Below are positions 44,500-54,224 of a stretch of 64,000 nucleotides of DNA, piece by piece (position 1 is the stretch's first letter; the number at the start of each line of letters is the position of its first letter). The notes under the pieces are model-generated. The model searched no databases. It saw nothing but the letters and a program-made list of their open reading frames with translations, and was not told the origin of the DNA. The stretch covers positions 909,001 through 973,000 of the forward strand of contig NZ_CP052859.1 of NCBI RefSeq assembly GCF_012935695.1, written 5' to 3'. Origin of the DNA: Pseudomonas sp. ADAK18 (lineage in GTDB: Bacteria; Pseudomonadota; Gammaproteobacteria; Pseudomonadales; Pseudomonadaceae). The position numbers were made by a program, and so were the translations under genes.

Positions 44500-44948
44500 T
44501 GGAGACCTTGATGAGCCCGTCTCAGCGACAACACTGGATAGGCGTGCTGGCCCGCGCCCGTCGCAGTGAATTGCAACCCCATGCAGACGCTTTGCGCGAT
44601 GTGGATTACCAACTGATTCGCGCCCCGGAAATCGGCATGACCCTGGTCCGTGGCCGCATGGGCGGGAATGGCGCGCCATTCAACGTCGGTGAAATGAGCG
44701 TGACCCGCTGCGTGGTGCGCTTGGCCGACGGTCGCACCGGCTACAGCTATCTGGCGGGGCGCGACAAGGTCCACGCCGAATTGGCAGCCCTGGCCGATGC
44801 GCATTTGCAAGGCACGCAACCGAGTCTTTGGCTCAGCGGATTGATCACCTCGCTGGCCGCTGCCCAGGTTGAACGCCGGGCGCAGAAAGAGGCGGATACC
44901 GCCGCCACCAAGGTCGAGTTCTTCACGTTAGTTCGAGGAGAAAACTGA
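44499..44948 (+). CDS. phnG: C-P lyase complex subunit PhnG
   Basis: 149 residues from ATG 44499 (an ATG at 44511 is an alternative). PhnG family (IGVLARARRSEL, PEIGMTLVRGRMGGNGAPFNVGEMSVTRC). Part of the PhnGHIJ core that makes ribose-1-phosphonate 5-triphosphate. It overlaps phnF and phnH. Confidence 0.95.
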   Translation: METLMSPSQRQHWIGVLARARRSELQPHADALRDVDYQLIRAPEIGMTLVRGRMGGNGAPFNVGEMSVTRCVVRLADGRTGYSYLAGRDKVHAELAALADAHLQGTQPSLWLSGLITSLAAAQVERRAQKEADTAATKVEFFTLVRGEN

Positions 44949-45538
44949 TGAATGCCCAACTCTTGCAACCGGCGTTTGTGGATCCGGTGCTGGACGCACA
45001 GCGTGGTTTTCGCGGGGCGCTCAAGGCGCTTGCCGAGCCTGGCCTGATCCAGTCGCTGCCTGCCGCACCCAACCTTGAGGGCTTGGCGCCGGCCACTTAC
45101 GCGCTGTGCCTGGCGCTGTTGGATGTAGACACGCCGTTGTGGCTGGCGCCGGCGTTCGACACGCCATTGATTCGCGCCAACCTGGCTTTTCACTGCGGTT
45201 GCCCGCTGACCGCTCGCCGAGAGGAGGCTGCATTCGCCTTGCTCGGTGAAAAGGACCTGTCGGACCTCGGTGGCTTCGACCACGGCAATGACCGCTATCC
45301 GGATCAGTCCTGCACCTTACTGGTCCAGTTGCCTGATCTGGAGTCAGGCGATGGCCTGAACTGGCGCGGTCCAGGAATCGAGACTGTGCGCCGGGTCAGC
45401 CTGCCGCTGCCCCATGACTTCTGGCAGGAACGCCAACGCCGCGAAGCCTTCCCTCGCGGCCTGGACGTGCTGTTCGCCGCCGCCCACCAACTGATCGGCC
45501 TGCCTCGCAGCACCCGCATCGCTGAGGAGCTTGCCTGA
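44948..45538 (+). CDS. phnH: C-P lyase complex subunit PhnH
   Basis: 196 residues. The PhnH fold is supported by FVDPVLDAQRGFRGALKAL and CTLLVQLPDL; it is a structural subunit of PhnGHIJ. The start overlaps the phnG stop; the stop overlaps phnI. Confidence 0.95.
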   Translation: MNAQLLQPAFVDPVLDAQRGFRGALKALAEPGLIQSLPAAPNLEGLAPATYALCLALLDVDTPLWLAPAFDTPLIRANLAFHCGCPLTARREEAAFALLGEKDLSDLGGFDHGNDRYPDQSCTLLVQLPDLESGDGLNWRGPGIETVRRVSLPLPHDFWQERQRREAFPRGLDVLFAAAHQLIGLPRSTRIAEELA

Positions 45539-46614
45539 TGTACGTAGCCGTCAAGGGTGGCGAACAGGCCATCGACAATGCCCACCGTCTGCTGGCGAAA
45601 AAGCGCCGGGGCGATACCTCCGTTACCGAGCTGGGTGTCGAGCAGATCCGCCAGCAGTTGCCCCTGGCCGTGGCCCGGGTGATGAGCGAAGGCTCGCTGT
45701 ACGACGAAGAACTGGCCGCGCTGGCAATCAAGCAGGCGGCAGGGGATCTGGTGGAAGCGATCTTCCTGCTGCGGGCCTACCGCACTACGTTGCCGCGCTT
45801 TAGCCCAAGCGTGCCGATTGATACGGCGCAGATGGTGCTGAGTCGGCGTTTGTCTGCCACGTTCAAGGATGTGCCCGGCGGCCAATTATTGGGCCCGACG
45901 TTTGATTACACCCATCGCCTGTTGGACTTTGCGCTGTTGGCCGACGGTGAATACCCAGGCCCGCAAACCACCACTGAGGCGAGCCTGGAACCGTGCCCAC
46001 GGGTCCTCGGCTTACTCGCGAAGGAAGGCCTGATCAAGAACGAATCCGACGACACCGGCAGCATCGCCGACATCACCCGCGACCCGCTGGAATATCCCGC
46101 CAGTCGCGCCCAGCGCTTGCAGGCCCTGGCCCGTGGCGATGAAGGTTTCCTGCTGGCGCTGGGGTACTCGACCCAGCGCGGTTACGGCCGCAATCACCCA
46201 TTCGCCGGTGAGATCCGCATCGGCGATGTCGAGGTGTGGATCGACCCAGAAGAACTGGGCTTTCCCGTCTGCCTGGGCAGTATCGAAGTGACCGAGTGCG
46301 AGATGGTCAATCAGTTCGTCGGCTCGGGCACGGAGCTGGCGCAATTCACGCGCGGTTATGGTTTGGCCTTCGGTCACGCCGAACGCAAGGCCATGGGCAT
46401 GGCGCTGGTGGACCGCTCGCTGCGTGCGGCGGAGTTCAACGAAGAAGTCGTCTCGCCGGCCCAGCAGGAAGAATTTGTCCTGGCCCACTGCGACAACGTC
46501 GAGGCCGCAGGCTTCGTCTCGCACCTCAAATTGCCTCACTACGTGGACTTCCAGTCCGAGCTGGAACTGATCCGCAAACTGCGCCAACCGGCCGAGAGCA
46601 CCCGCCATGAATGA
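45538..46614 (+). CDS. phnI: C-P lyase complex subunit PhnI
   Basis: 358 residues. MYVAVKGGEQAIDNAHRLL and a nucleosidase-type core (LDFALLADGEYPGPQ; GYGLAFGHAERKAMGMALVD) typical of PhnI, which replaces adenine of ATP with the phosphonate. It is coupled to phnH and overlaps phnJ by 8 bases. Confidence 0.96.
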   Translation: MYVAVKGGEQAIDNAHRLLAKKRRGDTSVTELGVEQIRQQLPLAVARVMSEGSLYDEELAALAIKQAAGDLVEAIFLLRAYRTTLPRFSPSVPIDTAQMVLSRRLSATFKDVPGGQLLGPTFDYTHRLLDFALLADGEYPGPQTTTEASLEPCPRVLGLLAKEGLIKNESDDTGSIADITRDPLEYPASRAQRLQALARGDEGFLLALGYSTQRGYGRNHPFAGEIRIGDVEVWIDPEELGFPVCLGSIEVTECEMVNQFVGSGTELAQFTRGYGLAFGHAERKAMGMALVDRSLRAAEFNEEVVSPAQQEEFVLAHCDNVEAAGFVSHLKLPHYVDFQSELELIRKLRQPAESTRHE

Positions 46615-47473
46615 CCTGACGCAAGCGCCTGTGCGTGACCCGGCATACAACTTCGCCTACCTGGATGAGCAGACCAAACGCATGATCCGCCGCGCCTTGC
46701 TCAAGGCCGTGGCGATCCCTGGTTACCAGGTGCCGTTCGGCGGCCGGGAGATGCCGTTGCCTTACGGTTGGGGCACCGGAGGTATGCAATTGACCGCCGC
46801 GATTCTGGGTGCTGATGACGTGCTAAAGGTCATCGATCAAGGTGCGGATGACACCACCAACGCTGTCTCCATCCGCCGCTTCTTCGCCCGCACCGCCGGC
46901 GTCGCCACCACCGAAAGCACACCTGATGCGACGGTCATCCAGACCCGCCACCGCATCCCGGAAACCCCATTGCAGGCCGATCAGATTATGGTCTACCAGG
47001 TGCCGATTCCCGAGCCGCTGCGCTTTATCGAACCCTCGGAAACCGAGACCCGGACCATGCACGCCTTGAACGATTACGGGGTGATGCACGTGAAGCTCTA
47101 CGAGGACATCGCGACCTTCGGCCATATCGCCACCAGCTACGCCTACCCGGTGATGGTCGATGAACGCTACGTGATGGACCCTTCGCCGATTCCCAAATTT
47201 GATAACCCGAAACTCGACATGAGCCCGGCGCTGATGCTGTTCGGCGCCGGGCGGGAAAAGCGTCTGTACGCGGTGCCGCCGTACACCCAGGTCATCAGTC
47301 TGGACTTTGAAGATCACCCGTTTGAAGCCCAGAAGTGGGAGCAATGCTGCGCCATTTGCGGCAGTCGCGATTCGTTCCTCGACGAACTGATTCTCGACGA
47401 TGCCGGTACCCAGAGTTTTGTCTGTTCCGACACCTGGTACTGCGCCCAGCGGGTCAAGGAGAACAACCAATGA
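46607..47473 (+). CDS. phnJ: C-P lyase radical SAM enzyme PhnJ
   Basis: 288 residues. The iron-sulfur ligands Cys248, Cys251, Cys273 and Cys279 (CAIC...FVCSDTWYC) keep the C-X2-C-X21-C-X5-C spacing of E. coli PhnJ. It cleaves the C-P bond. The stop overlaps the phnK ATG. Confidence 0.97.
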   Translation: MNDLTQAPVRDPAYNFAYLDEQTKRMIRRALLKAVAIPGYQVPFGGREMPLPYGWGTGGMQLTAAILGADDVLKVIDQGADDTTNAVSIRRFFARTAGVATTESTPDATVIQTRHRIPETPLQADQIMVYQVPIPEPLRFIEPSETETRTMHALNDYGVMHVKLYEDIATFGHIATSYAYPVMVDERYVMDPSPIPKFDNPKLDMSPALMLFGAGREKRLYAVPPYTQVISLDFEDHPFEAQKWEQCCAICGSRDSFLDELILDDAGTQSFVCSDTWYCAQRVKENNQ

Positions 47474-48243
47474 GCCAACCACTGTTGCAAGTACGTGACC
47501 TGTCGCTGCTATACGGCGAGGAGAAGGGCTGTCAGGGCGTGAGCTTTGATCTGTACCCCGGCGAAGTGCTGGGGATTGTCGGCGAGTCCGGCTCGGGTAA
47601 ATCCACCTTGCTTTCGCTGCTCAGCGGGCGCTTGCCGCCGCAGGGCGGGCACATTGGCTATCGCGGCAAGGATGGCGAATGGCTGGACCTCTACAGCGCC
47701 AGCGAAGCGGAACGCCGCACCTTGTTGCGCACGGAGTGGGGCTTTGTCGAACAGAACCCACGGGACGGCCTGCGCATGGGCGTCTCCGCCGGCGCCAATA
47801 TCGGTGAGCGCCTGATGGCCCAAGGCGTGCGCAACTACCAGCAACTGCGGGGCGCCGGGCTCGACTGGCTGAGCCAGGTGGAAATCGACCCGCTGCGCAT
47901 CGACGACTTGCCCCGGACCTTTTCCGGCGGCATGCAACAGCGCCTGCAAATCGCCCGCAACCTGGTGTCGAGCCCGCGTCTGGTGTTCATGGATGAGCCC
48001 ACCGGCGGGCTTGATGTGTCGGTGCAAGCGCGCTTGCTCGACCTGCTGCGCGGCTTGGTGCGCGAGCTGGACCTGGCCGTGGTGATCGTCACCCACGACC
48101 TGGCGGTGGCGCGCTTGCTGGCCGACCGCTTGATGGTGATGCGCCGCTCCCGTGTGGTGGAAACCGGGCTGACGGACCAGATCCTCGACGATCCACAGCA
48201 CCCTTACTCTCAACTGCTGGTGTCTTCGGTATTGCAGCCATGA
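47470..48243 (+). CDS. phnK: C-P lyase-associated ABC ATPase PhnK
   Basis: 257 residues from ATG 47470 (an earlier in-frame start at 47335 lies inside phnJ). Walker [19 protein letters not shown], signature [15 protein letters not shown], Walker [13 protein letters not shown]. It binds the C-P lyase core rather than a permease. It overlaps phnL. Confidence 0.95.
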   Translation: MSQPLLQVRDLSLLYGEEKGCQGVSFDLYPGEVLGIVGESGSGKSTLLSLLSGRLPPQGGHIGYRGKDGEWLDLYSASEAERRTLLRTEWGFVEQNPRDGLRMGVSAGANIGERLMAQGVRNYQQLRGAGLDWLSQVEIDPLRIDDLPRTFSGGMQQRLQIARNLVSSPRLVFMDEPTGGLDVSVQARLLDLLRGLVRELDLAVVIVTHDLAVARLLADRLMVMRRSRVVETGLTDQILDDPQHPYSQLLVSSVLQP

Positions 48244-48962
48244 TGAATGCCTTGATCGAGGTCCGTGACCTCTCGAAAACCTTCACCTTGCATCAGCAGC
48301 ACGGCGTGGTATTGAACGTGCTGCGCGGGGTGGAATTCAGTGTGCGAGGCGGCGAATGCCTGGTGCTGCATGGCCAGTCCGGCGCCGGTAAAAGCACATT
48401 GCTGCGCACTTTGTACGGTAACTATTTGCCGGCGAGCGGCAGCATTCGTGTGCAGCATGCCGGTGCCTGGCTGGAGTTGGTGGGCGCCGAGCCTCGGGAT
48501 GTGTTGCAGGTGCGTCAGCAGACCCTTGGCTACGTCAGCCAGTTTCTGCGGGTGATTCCCCGGGTGGCCTGCCTGGACGTAGTGATGGAGCCGGCCCTGG
48601 CTCGTGGGTGGTCCAAGGCTGATGCGCAAGCACGGGCCGAACACCTGCTGACCCGCCTCAATATCCCGCAACGTCTGTGGCAGTTGGCGCCCGGCACCTT
48701 CTCCGGTGGCGAACAACAGCGGGTCAACATTGCTCGCGGTTTCATGGTGGCCTGGCCGGTGATGCTGCTGGACGAGCCCACCGCATCGCTGGATGACAGC
48801 AACCGCCAAGTGGTGCTGGAACTGATGAACGAAGCCAAAGCCGGCGGCGCTGCGTTGATTGGTATCTTCCACGACCGCGCCGCCCGTGAGGCGGTCGCCG
48901 ACCGCCATTTCGACATGACTCCCACCGCCGTCGCCGAAGAGGAATACGCCCATGCCCGCTGA
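48240..48962 (+). CDS. phnL: C-P lyase-associated ABC ATPase PhnL
   Basis: 240 residues. Walker [17 protein letters not shown], signature [15 protein letters not shown], Walker [14 protein letters not shown]. It pairs with PhnK on the core complex. ATG 48240 overlaps the phnK stop; the gene overlaps phnM by 11 bases. Confidence 0.95.
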   Translation: MMNALIEVRDLSKTFTLHQQHGVVLNVLRGVEFSVRGGECLVLHGQSGAGKSTLLRTLYGNYLPASGSIRVQHAGAWLELVGAEPRDVLQVRQQTLGYVSQFLRVIPRVACLDVVMEPALARGWSKADAQARAEHLLTRLNIPQRLWQLAPGTFSGGEQQRVNIARGFMVAWPVMLLDEPTASLDDSNRQVVLELMNEAKAGGAALIGIFHDRAAREAVADRHFDMTPTAVAEEEYAHAR

Positions 48963-50097
48963 ACAGATCCTCAGCAATGCCCAACTGGTCACCGCTGATC
49001 GCGTGTTTCTCGGCACGGTGGTCCTGCGCGACGGGATGATCGTCGACCTGGCCGAAGGCCGCAGCCAGTTGCCTCAGGCCCAAGACCTCAACGGCGATTT
49101 TCTGCTGCCTGGCCTGGTGGAATTGCACACCGACAATCTGGAAAAACACATGACTCCGCGCCCCGGCGTGGACTGGCCTTCGACCTCGGCGGTGCTCAGC
49201 CATGATGCGCAGATCATCGCGGCCGGCATCACCACGGTGTTCGACGCGGTGTCCATCGGCGACGTCAATCCCAAGGGCAATCGCATGCAGAAATTACCGG
49301 CGATGCTCAATGCCATTGCCTCGGCAGAAGGTGCCGGCCTGACCCGCGCCGAGCACCGTCTGCACCTGCGCTGCGAGCTGTGCCACCCGGATACGCTGAG
49401 TGTGTTCCGCGACCTGGTGGAAAACCCGTTGGTGCAACTGGTATCGGTGATGGACCACTCGCCGGGCCAGCGCCAGTTCGTGCTGGAGTCCAAGTACCGT
49501 GAGTACTACATGGGCAAGTACCACTTGAACGACGAGACCATGGATGCCTTTATCGTGCTGCAAATGGCCAATTCCAAGGAATACAGCGACCGCTACCGTG
49601 CCGCCATCGTCGAGCACTGCCTGGCGCGCGGCCTGTCGGTGGCCAGCCATGACGACGCCACCTTGGCCCATGTCGAGGAGTCGGCCCGCTACGGCATGAC
49701 CATCGCTGAGTTCCCCACCACACTGGAAGCCGCCCGCGGCTGCCAGCAACTGAACATGAAAGTATTGATGGGGGCGCCCAACGTGGTGCGTGGCGGGTCG
49801 CACTCGGGTAATGTGGCTGCCGCCGGCCTGGCTGCGCAAGGATTGCTGGATATACTTTCCAGTGACTACTACCCGGCCAGCTTGTTGCAAGCGGCTTTTG
49901 CCCTGGCGGCACTGGACAATCATTGCGATCTGCCCCAGGCGGTCAAGATGATCAGCCTGGCGCCCGCACGAGCGGCGGGCTTGAGTGATCGCGGCGAAAT
50001 TGCCATTGGCCTGCGAGCGGATCTGGTACAAGCCAGGACCCAAGACGGCCTGCCAGTGGTCCAACAAGTCTGGCGACAAGCGAAGAGGGTGTTTTGA
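48952..50097 (+). CDS. phnM: Triphosphatase/diphosphatase PhnM
   Basis: 381 residues, amidohydrolase fold. [20 protein letters not shown] carries the metal ligands, with further His in SVMDHSPGQ and SHDDAT. It releases pyrophosphate from the ribosyl triphosphate intermediate. The stop overlaps phnN. Confidence 0.96.
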   Translation: MPAEQILSNAQLVTADRVFLGTVVLRDGMIVDLAEGRSQLPQAQDLNGDFLLPGLVELHTDNLEKHMTPRPGVDWPSTSAVLSHDAQIIAAGITTVFDAVSIGDVNPKGNRMQKLPAMLNAIASAEGAGLTRAEHRLHLRCELCHPDTLSVFRDLVENPLVQLVSVMDHSPGQRQFVLESKYREYYMGKYHLNDETMDAFIVLQMANSKEYSDRYRAAIVEHCLARGLSVASHDDATLAHVEESARYGMTIAEFPTTLEAARGCQQLNMKVLMGAPNVVRGGSHSGNVAAAGLAAQGLLDILSSDYYPASLLQAAFALAALDNHCDLPQAVKMISLAPARAAGLSDRGEIAIGLRADLVQARTQDGLPVVQQVWRQAKRVF

Positions 50098-50660
50098 TGG
50101 CGGGCAGGTTGATCTATCTCATCGGGCCATCGGGTTCGGGCAAGGACAGCCTGCTGGATGCTGCACGTGCGCGGTTGGCCGAACGTGGCTGGCGCATTGT
50201 ACGTCGGGTTATCACCCGCTCGGCGGAAGCGGTAGGCGAGGCGGCTCAGGGTGTCAGTCCTGAACAATTTGTCGCGATGGACGCTGAGGGCGCGTTTGCC
50301 CTCAGTTGGCATGCCAACGGCTTGTCCTATGGGATTCCACGGGAAATCGATGATTGGCTGGCGGCGGGGGAAGACGTGCTGGTCAACGGCTCCCGTGCCC
50401 ACCTGGCGCAAACCCGGTTGCGTTATCCGACGTTGCTGGTGGTGTTGCTGACGGTCGATCAGGCGGTGTTGCGCCAGCGGTTGCTGGCGCGGGGCCGCGA
50501 ATCCATCGCTGATATTGACGAGAGGCTGGCGCGCAATGTGCGGTTCAGCGACAGCCTGACCGCTGCGCCAGACGTGTTCCTGCTCGACAACTCCGGCGCG
50601 CTGGCGCTCACCGTCGAGCGATTGCTAGGTTGCCTCGATGGACATCCCGCATGCGCCTGA
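50097..50660 (+). CDS. phnN: Ribose 1,5-bisphosphate phosphokinase PhnN
   Basis: 187 residues from ATG 50097. P-loop GPSGSGKDS (residues 10-18), guanylate-kinase-like fold. It makes PRPP from the C-P lyase product after PhnP. The gene overlaps phnP by 10 bases. Confidence 0.95.
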   Translation: MAGRLIYLIGPSGSGKDSLLDAARARLAERGWRIVRRVITRSAEAVGEAAQGVSPEQFVAMDAEGAFALSWHANGLSYGIPREIDDWLAAGEDVLVNGSRAHLAQTRLRYPTLLVVLLTVDQAVLRQRLLARGRESIADIDERLARNVRFSDSLTAAPDVFLLDNSGALALTVERLLGCLDGHPACA

Positions 50661-51400
50661 CTCTGCTGGGCACGGGTGACGCCCGCCAAGTTCCGGTCTA
50701 TGGCTGTGACTGCGCTGCCTGTGGGTTGGCCCGCAGTGATGAAAGCCTGCGCCGTCGGCCGTGCAGTGCGCTGATCGAGTGCGGCGACCAGCGTTGGCTG
50801 ATCGACAGCGGGCTGCCGGACCTGACCGAGCGTTTCCCGCCGCGCAGCTTCAATGGGATTTTGCAGACCCACTACCACGCTGACCATGCCCAAGGCCTGC
50901 TGCATCTGCGCTGGGGCCAGGGCCTGATCATCCCGGTCCACGGCCCGGTGGATCCCGAAGGCCTGTCGGACCTCTACAAACACCCCGGCATCCTCGATTT
51001 CAGCCAACCCTTTGCCGAGTTCGAAACCCGTCAGTTTGGCGAGATGAACGTCACCGCGTTGCCACTGCAACACTCCAAACCGACCCTCGGTTATTTGTTC
51101 GAAGGCCAGGGCCGGCGGATCGCTTATCTGACCGACACCGTCGGCCTGCCACCGGCCACTCGTGCCTGGTTGCAACGCGAACCGTTGGACGTGCTGGTGC
51201 TCGACTGCTCCATGCCGCCACAGCCCCAGGCACCGCGTAATCACAACGACCTGACGTTGGCGTTGCAGTGCATTGACGAAGTGAAGGCCGAGTTGGGGGT
51301 GCTGACCCATGTTGGGCATACGTTAGATGCCTGGTTGATGCAGCATCGCCGCGAGCTGCCGAGGCATGTCACGGTGGGTTGGGATGGGCGGGTGATCTAG
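50651..51400 (+). CDS. phnP: Cyclic ribose phosphate phosphodiesterase PhnP
   Basis: 249 residues from ATG 50651. A metallo-beta-lactamase fold with H74-x-H76-x-D78-H79 (THYHADHAQ) and a Zn-type cluster near the N-terminus (CDCAAC). It opens the 1,2-cyclic phosphate left by the C-P lyase reaction. It is the last phn gene; phnO is absent. Confidence 0.95.
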   Translation: MRLTLLGTGDARQVPVYGCDCAACGLARSDESLRRRPCSALIECGDQRWLIDSGLPDLTERFPPRSFNGILQTHYHADHAQGLLHLRWGQGLIIPVHGPVDPEGLSDLYKHPGILDFSQPFAEFETRQFGEMNVTALPLQHSKPTLGYLFEGQGRRIAYLTDTVGLPPATRAWLQREPLDVLVLDCSMPPQPQAPRNHNDLTLALQCIDEVKAELGVLTHVGHTLDAWLMQHRRELPRHVTVGWDGRVI

Positions 51401-51510
51401 CGGACTTCCAGGCAGCGCCTGCAGTTGATCTTCACTTCTCCGGTTAGATCTTCAGCCTTTTGTCGCCCCTGTTTCCCGTTTACTCTCAGCATCTTTTCGG
51501 GAGAAAACCC

Positions 51511-51945
51511 ATGGACGAACTGTTTTCCCACATCGCCCAATGGTTAGGCGAGTCCCATACGTCGTGGCGGGGGCGGACGTCTTATAACGTCGAGATAGTG
51601 TTGGCCATTGCGATGAGTATCGGCGGAGCCATCATTGCCAAGGACTATGCGGCGCAACGCAAAGCCAACCGGGAACGTACGCTTCTGGCCCTGTCATCGA
51701 TTGAGTTAGTGGCGACTTCGTTCTCCGGACAAGACGGCCAACGGGTCAAGTATAGGGGGACGTTGCGTCAGGAGAATGAAGCCTATACCGTCAGCATCCT
51801 TCGGCAAAGTGACCTCGAACGTACCGAAACACACAGCCAGCCTTTGCCGTCATTGGAGGCCGTTGAGGCCTATCTCACCAGCCAGACGGTCTTCGTTCTG
51901 GCCGATTTCAAAGAACCGCCTGCATCTCACCCGCAGGCCGGGTGA
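51511..51945 (+). CDS. Hypothetical protein downstream of phnP
   Basis: 144 residues from ATG 51511, preceded by CGGGAGAA. A hydrophobic stretch (VEIVLAIAMSIGGAIIA, about 28-44) may be a TM helix; the rest is polar with a short beta-rich segment (VKYRGTLRQENEAYTVSIL). I recognise no family. The last 38 bases overlap the leftward ArsR-type gene end. Codon use resembles neighbours. Likely real but of unknown function. Confidence 0.7.
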   Translation: MDELFSHIAQWLGESHTSWRGRTSYNVEIVLAIAMSIGGAIIAKDYAAQRKANRERTLLALSSIELVATSFSGQDGQRVKYRGTLRQENEAYTVSILRQSDLERTETHSQPLPSLEAVEAYLTSQTVFVLADFKEPPASHPQAG

Positions 51946-52648
51946 CGTCCACTCGGTCACTCCCTACCTCAATTCCAAACTGCTTGGCCAATGCTCTTTT
52001 TCCCTTGGCCGTCACTCCCAGTGCCCGACTATCCAGATCCTGCGTCAGCCATTGGCGGTCGAGGGTTATCTGCAGAAACGCCGCCCCCAGGGCCCCGGCC
52101 AGATGAGGACGACGCATGCTCCAGTCCAGGCAGGAACAGGCGAAGCGTCGGCGTTGTGCGCTGATAGTGGGAAGGTCTAGCCCGAGTCCGCTCATGGCTA
52201 CTTCACCTTTTTGGGTCAACTGATAGGTACTGTCGCCAACCAGCCAGCCGGCGTCGATGAAGTGGTCGTGCAGGCGCACCGCCAAGCTGCCGGCCATGTG
52301 GTCGTAGCAGGTGCGGGCGAGTTGCAGGCGGCTGGGTGTCGCGGAGACGAATCGGGAGGCAGTGTTGGCGCTGAGTACCATCAAGGTTTCCAGTGTCTGG
52401 GCCACCTGAGAACTGGCCAGGCTGTAGTAGCGATGCCGGCCCTGAGTGTAGAGCTTGACCAGGCCATCGTCCTTGAGCCTGGCCAGGTGGGCGCTGGCGG
52501 TTGAGGCGCTGATGTCGGCAATAACGGCCATTTCGGTGCTGGTGCGGGCGTGCCCGTCCATCAGCGAACAAAGCATTTTGGTCCTGGCAGGCTCGGCAAT
52601 CGCGCCGGCGATCCGGGACATGGCAGCATCATTGTCGTGGGAATCCAT
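51908..52648 (-). CDS. ArsR-like winged-helix transcriptional regulator
   Basis: 246 residues, leftward. The N-terminal ArsR-type HTH is recognisable (MSRIAGAIAEPARTKMLCSLMD, ISASTASAHLARLKDDGLVKLY, GRHRYYSLAS), followed by an unusually long C-terminal part (about 100-246) of unknown function. It faces away from the P450 gene with a 74-base gap, a common regulator-target arrangement. It lacks the Cys pair of metal-binding ArsR proteins in the HTH region, so a non-metal ligand is likely. Confidence 0.85.
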   Translation of the reverse strand: MDSHDNDAAMSRIAGAIAEPARTKMLCSLMDGHARTSTEMAVIADISASTASAHLARLKDDGLVKLYTQGRHRYYSLASSQVAQTLETLMVLSANTASRFVSATPSRLQLARTCYDHMAGSLAVRLHDHFIDAGWLVGDSTYQLTQKGEVAMSGLGLDLPTISAQRRRFACSCLDWSMRRPHLAGALGAAFLQITLDRQWLTQDLDSRALGVTAKGKRALAKQFGIEVGSDRVDVTRPAGEMQAVL

Positions 52649-52722
52649 ACTTCGCTCCTGGGCGAATCGTTACCGTGAAAGGTAGCTGATAGTAGCGGTT
52701 CTTTGTGAACAGGACGCCCGGA

Positions 52723-53865
52723 ATGACACCGCTGGAAGCTGCGACCCATGCTGATCCTTACCCCTATTACGCACGCCTGCGGCAGGAGGCGGGCTTGCGG
52801 TTCGACACCGAGCTTGGCTTGTGGGTGGCCAGCCGCGCCGAGACGGTGCAGGCTGTTTTGGCTCATCCCGATTGTCGGGTGCGCCCGACCGGCGAGCCGG
52901 TACCGGGGGCCATTGCCCAGGGCACGGCGGGGCAGGTTTTCGGCCGTTTGATGCGGATGAACGAAGGCGAGCGGCACCAATGTCCCAGGAGGGTGATCGA
53001 GCCAGCCTTGTCTGCCATGGCGACTGACACCATCGCCGACTCCGTGACGCACCTTGTAAGTACAGCCGATAGCCTGAACGAGCTGATGTTCAGCGTGCCG
53101 GTTTCGGTCATGGCGGTGCTGCTGGGCTTTGCGCCCAAGCAACTGCGGGAAGTCGCACAGCGCACACGGGACTTTGTCGCCTGCCTATCGCCGCTGAGCA
53201 ACGCGCTTCAACTGCGTAACGCCGATACCGCAGCGTCTCGCCTGGGCCAGATGTTCAGCGTATTGCTCGGGGACCCGGTGCAGCAAAGTGGCCTGCTCAA
53301 GGCGATCTGCCGCAACGATGCTGTCAGCACTTGGCAAGACCCTGAAGCCCTGGTCGCCAACCTGATCGGTTTGCTGTCCCAGACCTGCGAGGCCACCGCT
53401 GGCCTTATCGGCAATAGCCTGGTGGCGCTCCAGCGCCAACCGCAACGGTTTGAGGACATTCGACGGACACCCACCCTCGCCGTGGCATGGGTGGAGGAAG
53501 TGGCGCGCTACGACTCACCGGTACAAAACACCCGGCGATTTGTTGCCGAGCGTTGTGTGATTGGGCAGAGCGTGCTGGAAGCGGGGGATACCGTGTTGTT
53601 ATTGCTGGCATCTGCCAACCGGGACCCTGATGTGAATCCCGATCCCGATCGTTTTTTGCTCGAGCGCCAGTCACGGCGAATCTTCAGCTTCGGGTCGGGA
53701 AAACATCAGTGCCCAGGCCAGCATCTGGCGTTTACCATCGCCTCGCAGGTCCTCCAGGCATTACTGCATCGCCAGCCGGCCTTACTGGCTCGTCCCTTTA
53801 GTTATTGGCCGTCGCTGAATGGCCGCATCCCGCGGTTCCACGATGGTCAGGAGACCGCACAATGA
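52723..53865 (+). CDS. Cytochrome P450
   Basis: 380 residues from ATG 52723 behind AGGA (a GTG lies at 52705). Heme ligand Cys330 in FGSGKHQCPG, ExxR in EEVARYDSP, and the N-terminal HADPYPYYARLR of class I bacterial P450s. The I-helix region reads LSQTCEATAGLIGN, not the usual AGxxT, so substrate handling may be atypical. No ferredoxin or reductase gene lies beside it. It is coupled to the ABM gene by an ATGA overlap. Substrate unknown. Confidence 0.93.
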   Translation: MTPLEAATHADPYPYYARLRQEAGLRFDTELGLWVASRAETVQAVLAHPDCRVRPTGEPVPGAIAQGTAGQVFGRLMRMNEGERHQCPRRVIEPALSAMATDTIADSVTHLVSTADSLNELMFSVPVSVMAVLLGFAPKQLREVAQRTRDFVACLSPLSNALQLRNADTAASRLGQMFSVLLGDPVQQSGLLKAICRNDAVSTWQDPEALVANLIGLLSQTCEATAGLIGNSLVALQRQPQRFEDIRRTPTLAVAWVEEVARYDSPVQNTRRFVAERCVIGQSVLEAGDTVLLLLASANRDPDVNPDPDRFLLERQSRRIFSFGSGKHQCPGQHLAFTIASQVLQALLHRQPALLARPFSYWPSLNGRIPRFHDGQETAQ

Positions 53866-54206
53866 TTGCCGTCATTTTTGAAGCTTGGCCGCATGAAGAG
53901 CAGTACGAGCGCTATCTGGACTTGGCTGCGGAGCTGAAGCCGTTGCTGGCGCAAATCGAGGGTTTTATTTCCATTGAGCGGTTTCAAAGTTTAAGTGAAC
54001 CGGGGAAGGTTCTGTCGTTGTCCTTTTGGCGTGACGAGGACGCTATCCAGCAATGGCGCAGCGTTGAGTTACACCGCGCTGCCCAGGCCGCAGGGCGCGG
54101 GCGAGTTTTTGAGGACTACCACCTGCGCATTGCCCAAGTGGTACGAGATTACAGCCTTGAGGACAGGGCGCAGGCGCCGAAGGACAGTCGGCAAGCTCAT
54201 GGGTAA
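53862..54206 (+). CDS. Antibiotic-biosynthesis-monooxygenase (ABM)-domain protein
   Basis: 114 residues from ATG 53862, overlapping the P450 stop. Ferredoxin-like ABM/YgiN fold (MIAVIFEAWPHEEQYERYLDL, IEGFISIERFQSL, VLSLSFWRDEDAIQQWR). The translational coupling makes it a likely partner of the P450, for oxidation or isomerisation of the same substrate. The C-terminal 25 residues are polar and non-conserved-looking. Confidence 0.87.
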   Translation: MIAVIFEAWPHEEQYERYLDLAAELKPLLAQIEGFISIERFQSLSEPGKVLSLSFWRDEDAIQQWRSVELHRAAQAAGRGRVFEDYHLRIAQVVRDYSLEDRAQAPKDSRQAHG

Positions 54207-54224
54207 GGGGAGTTGGCGTGAGCG

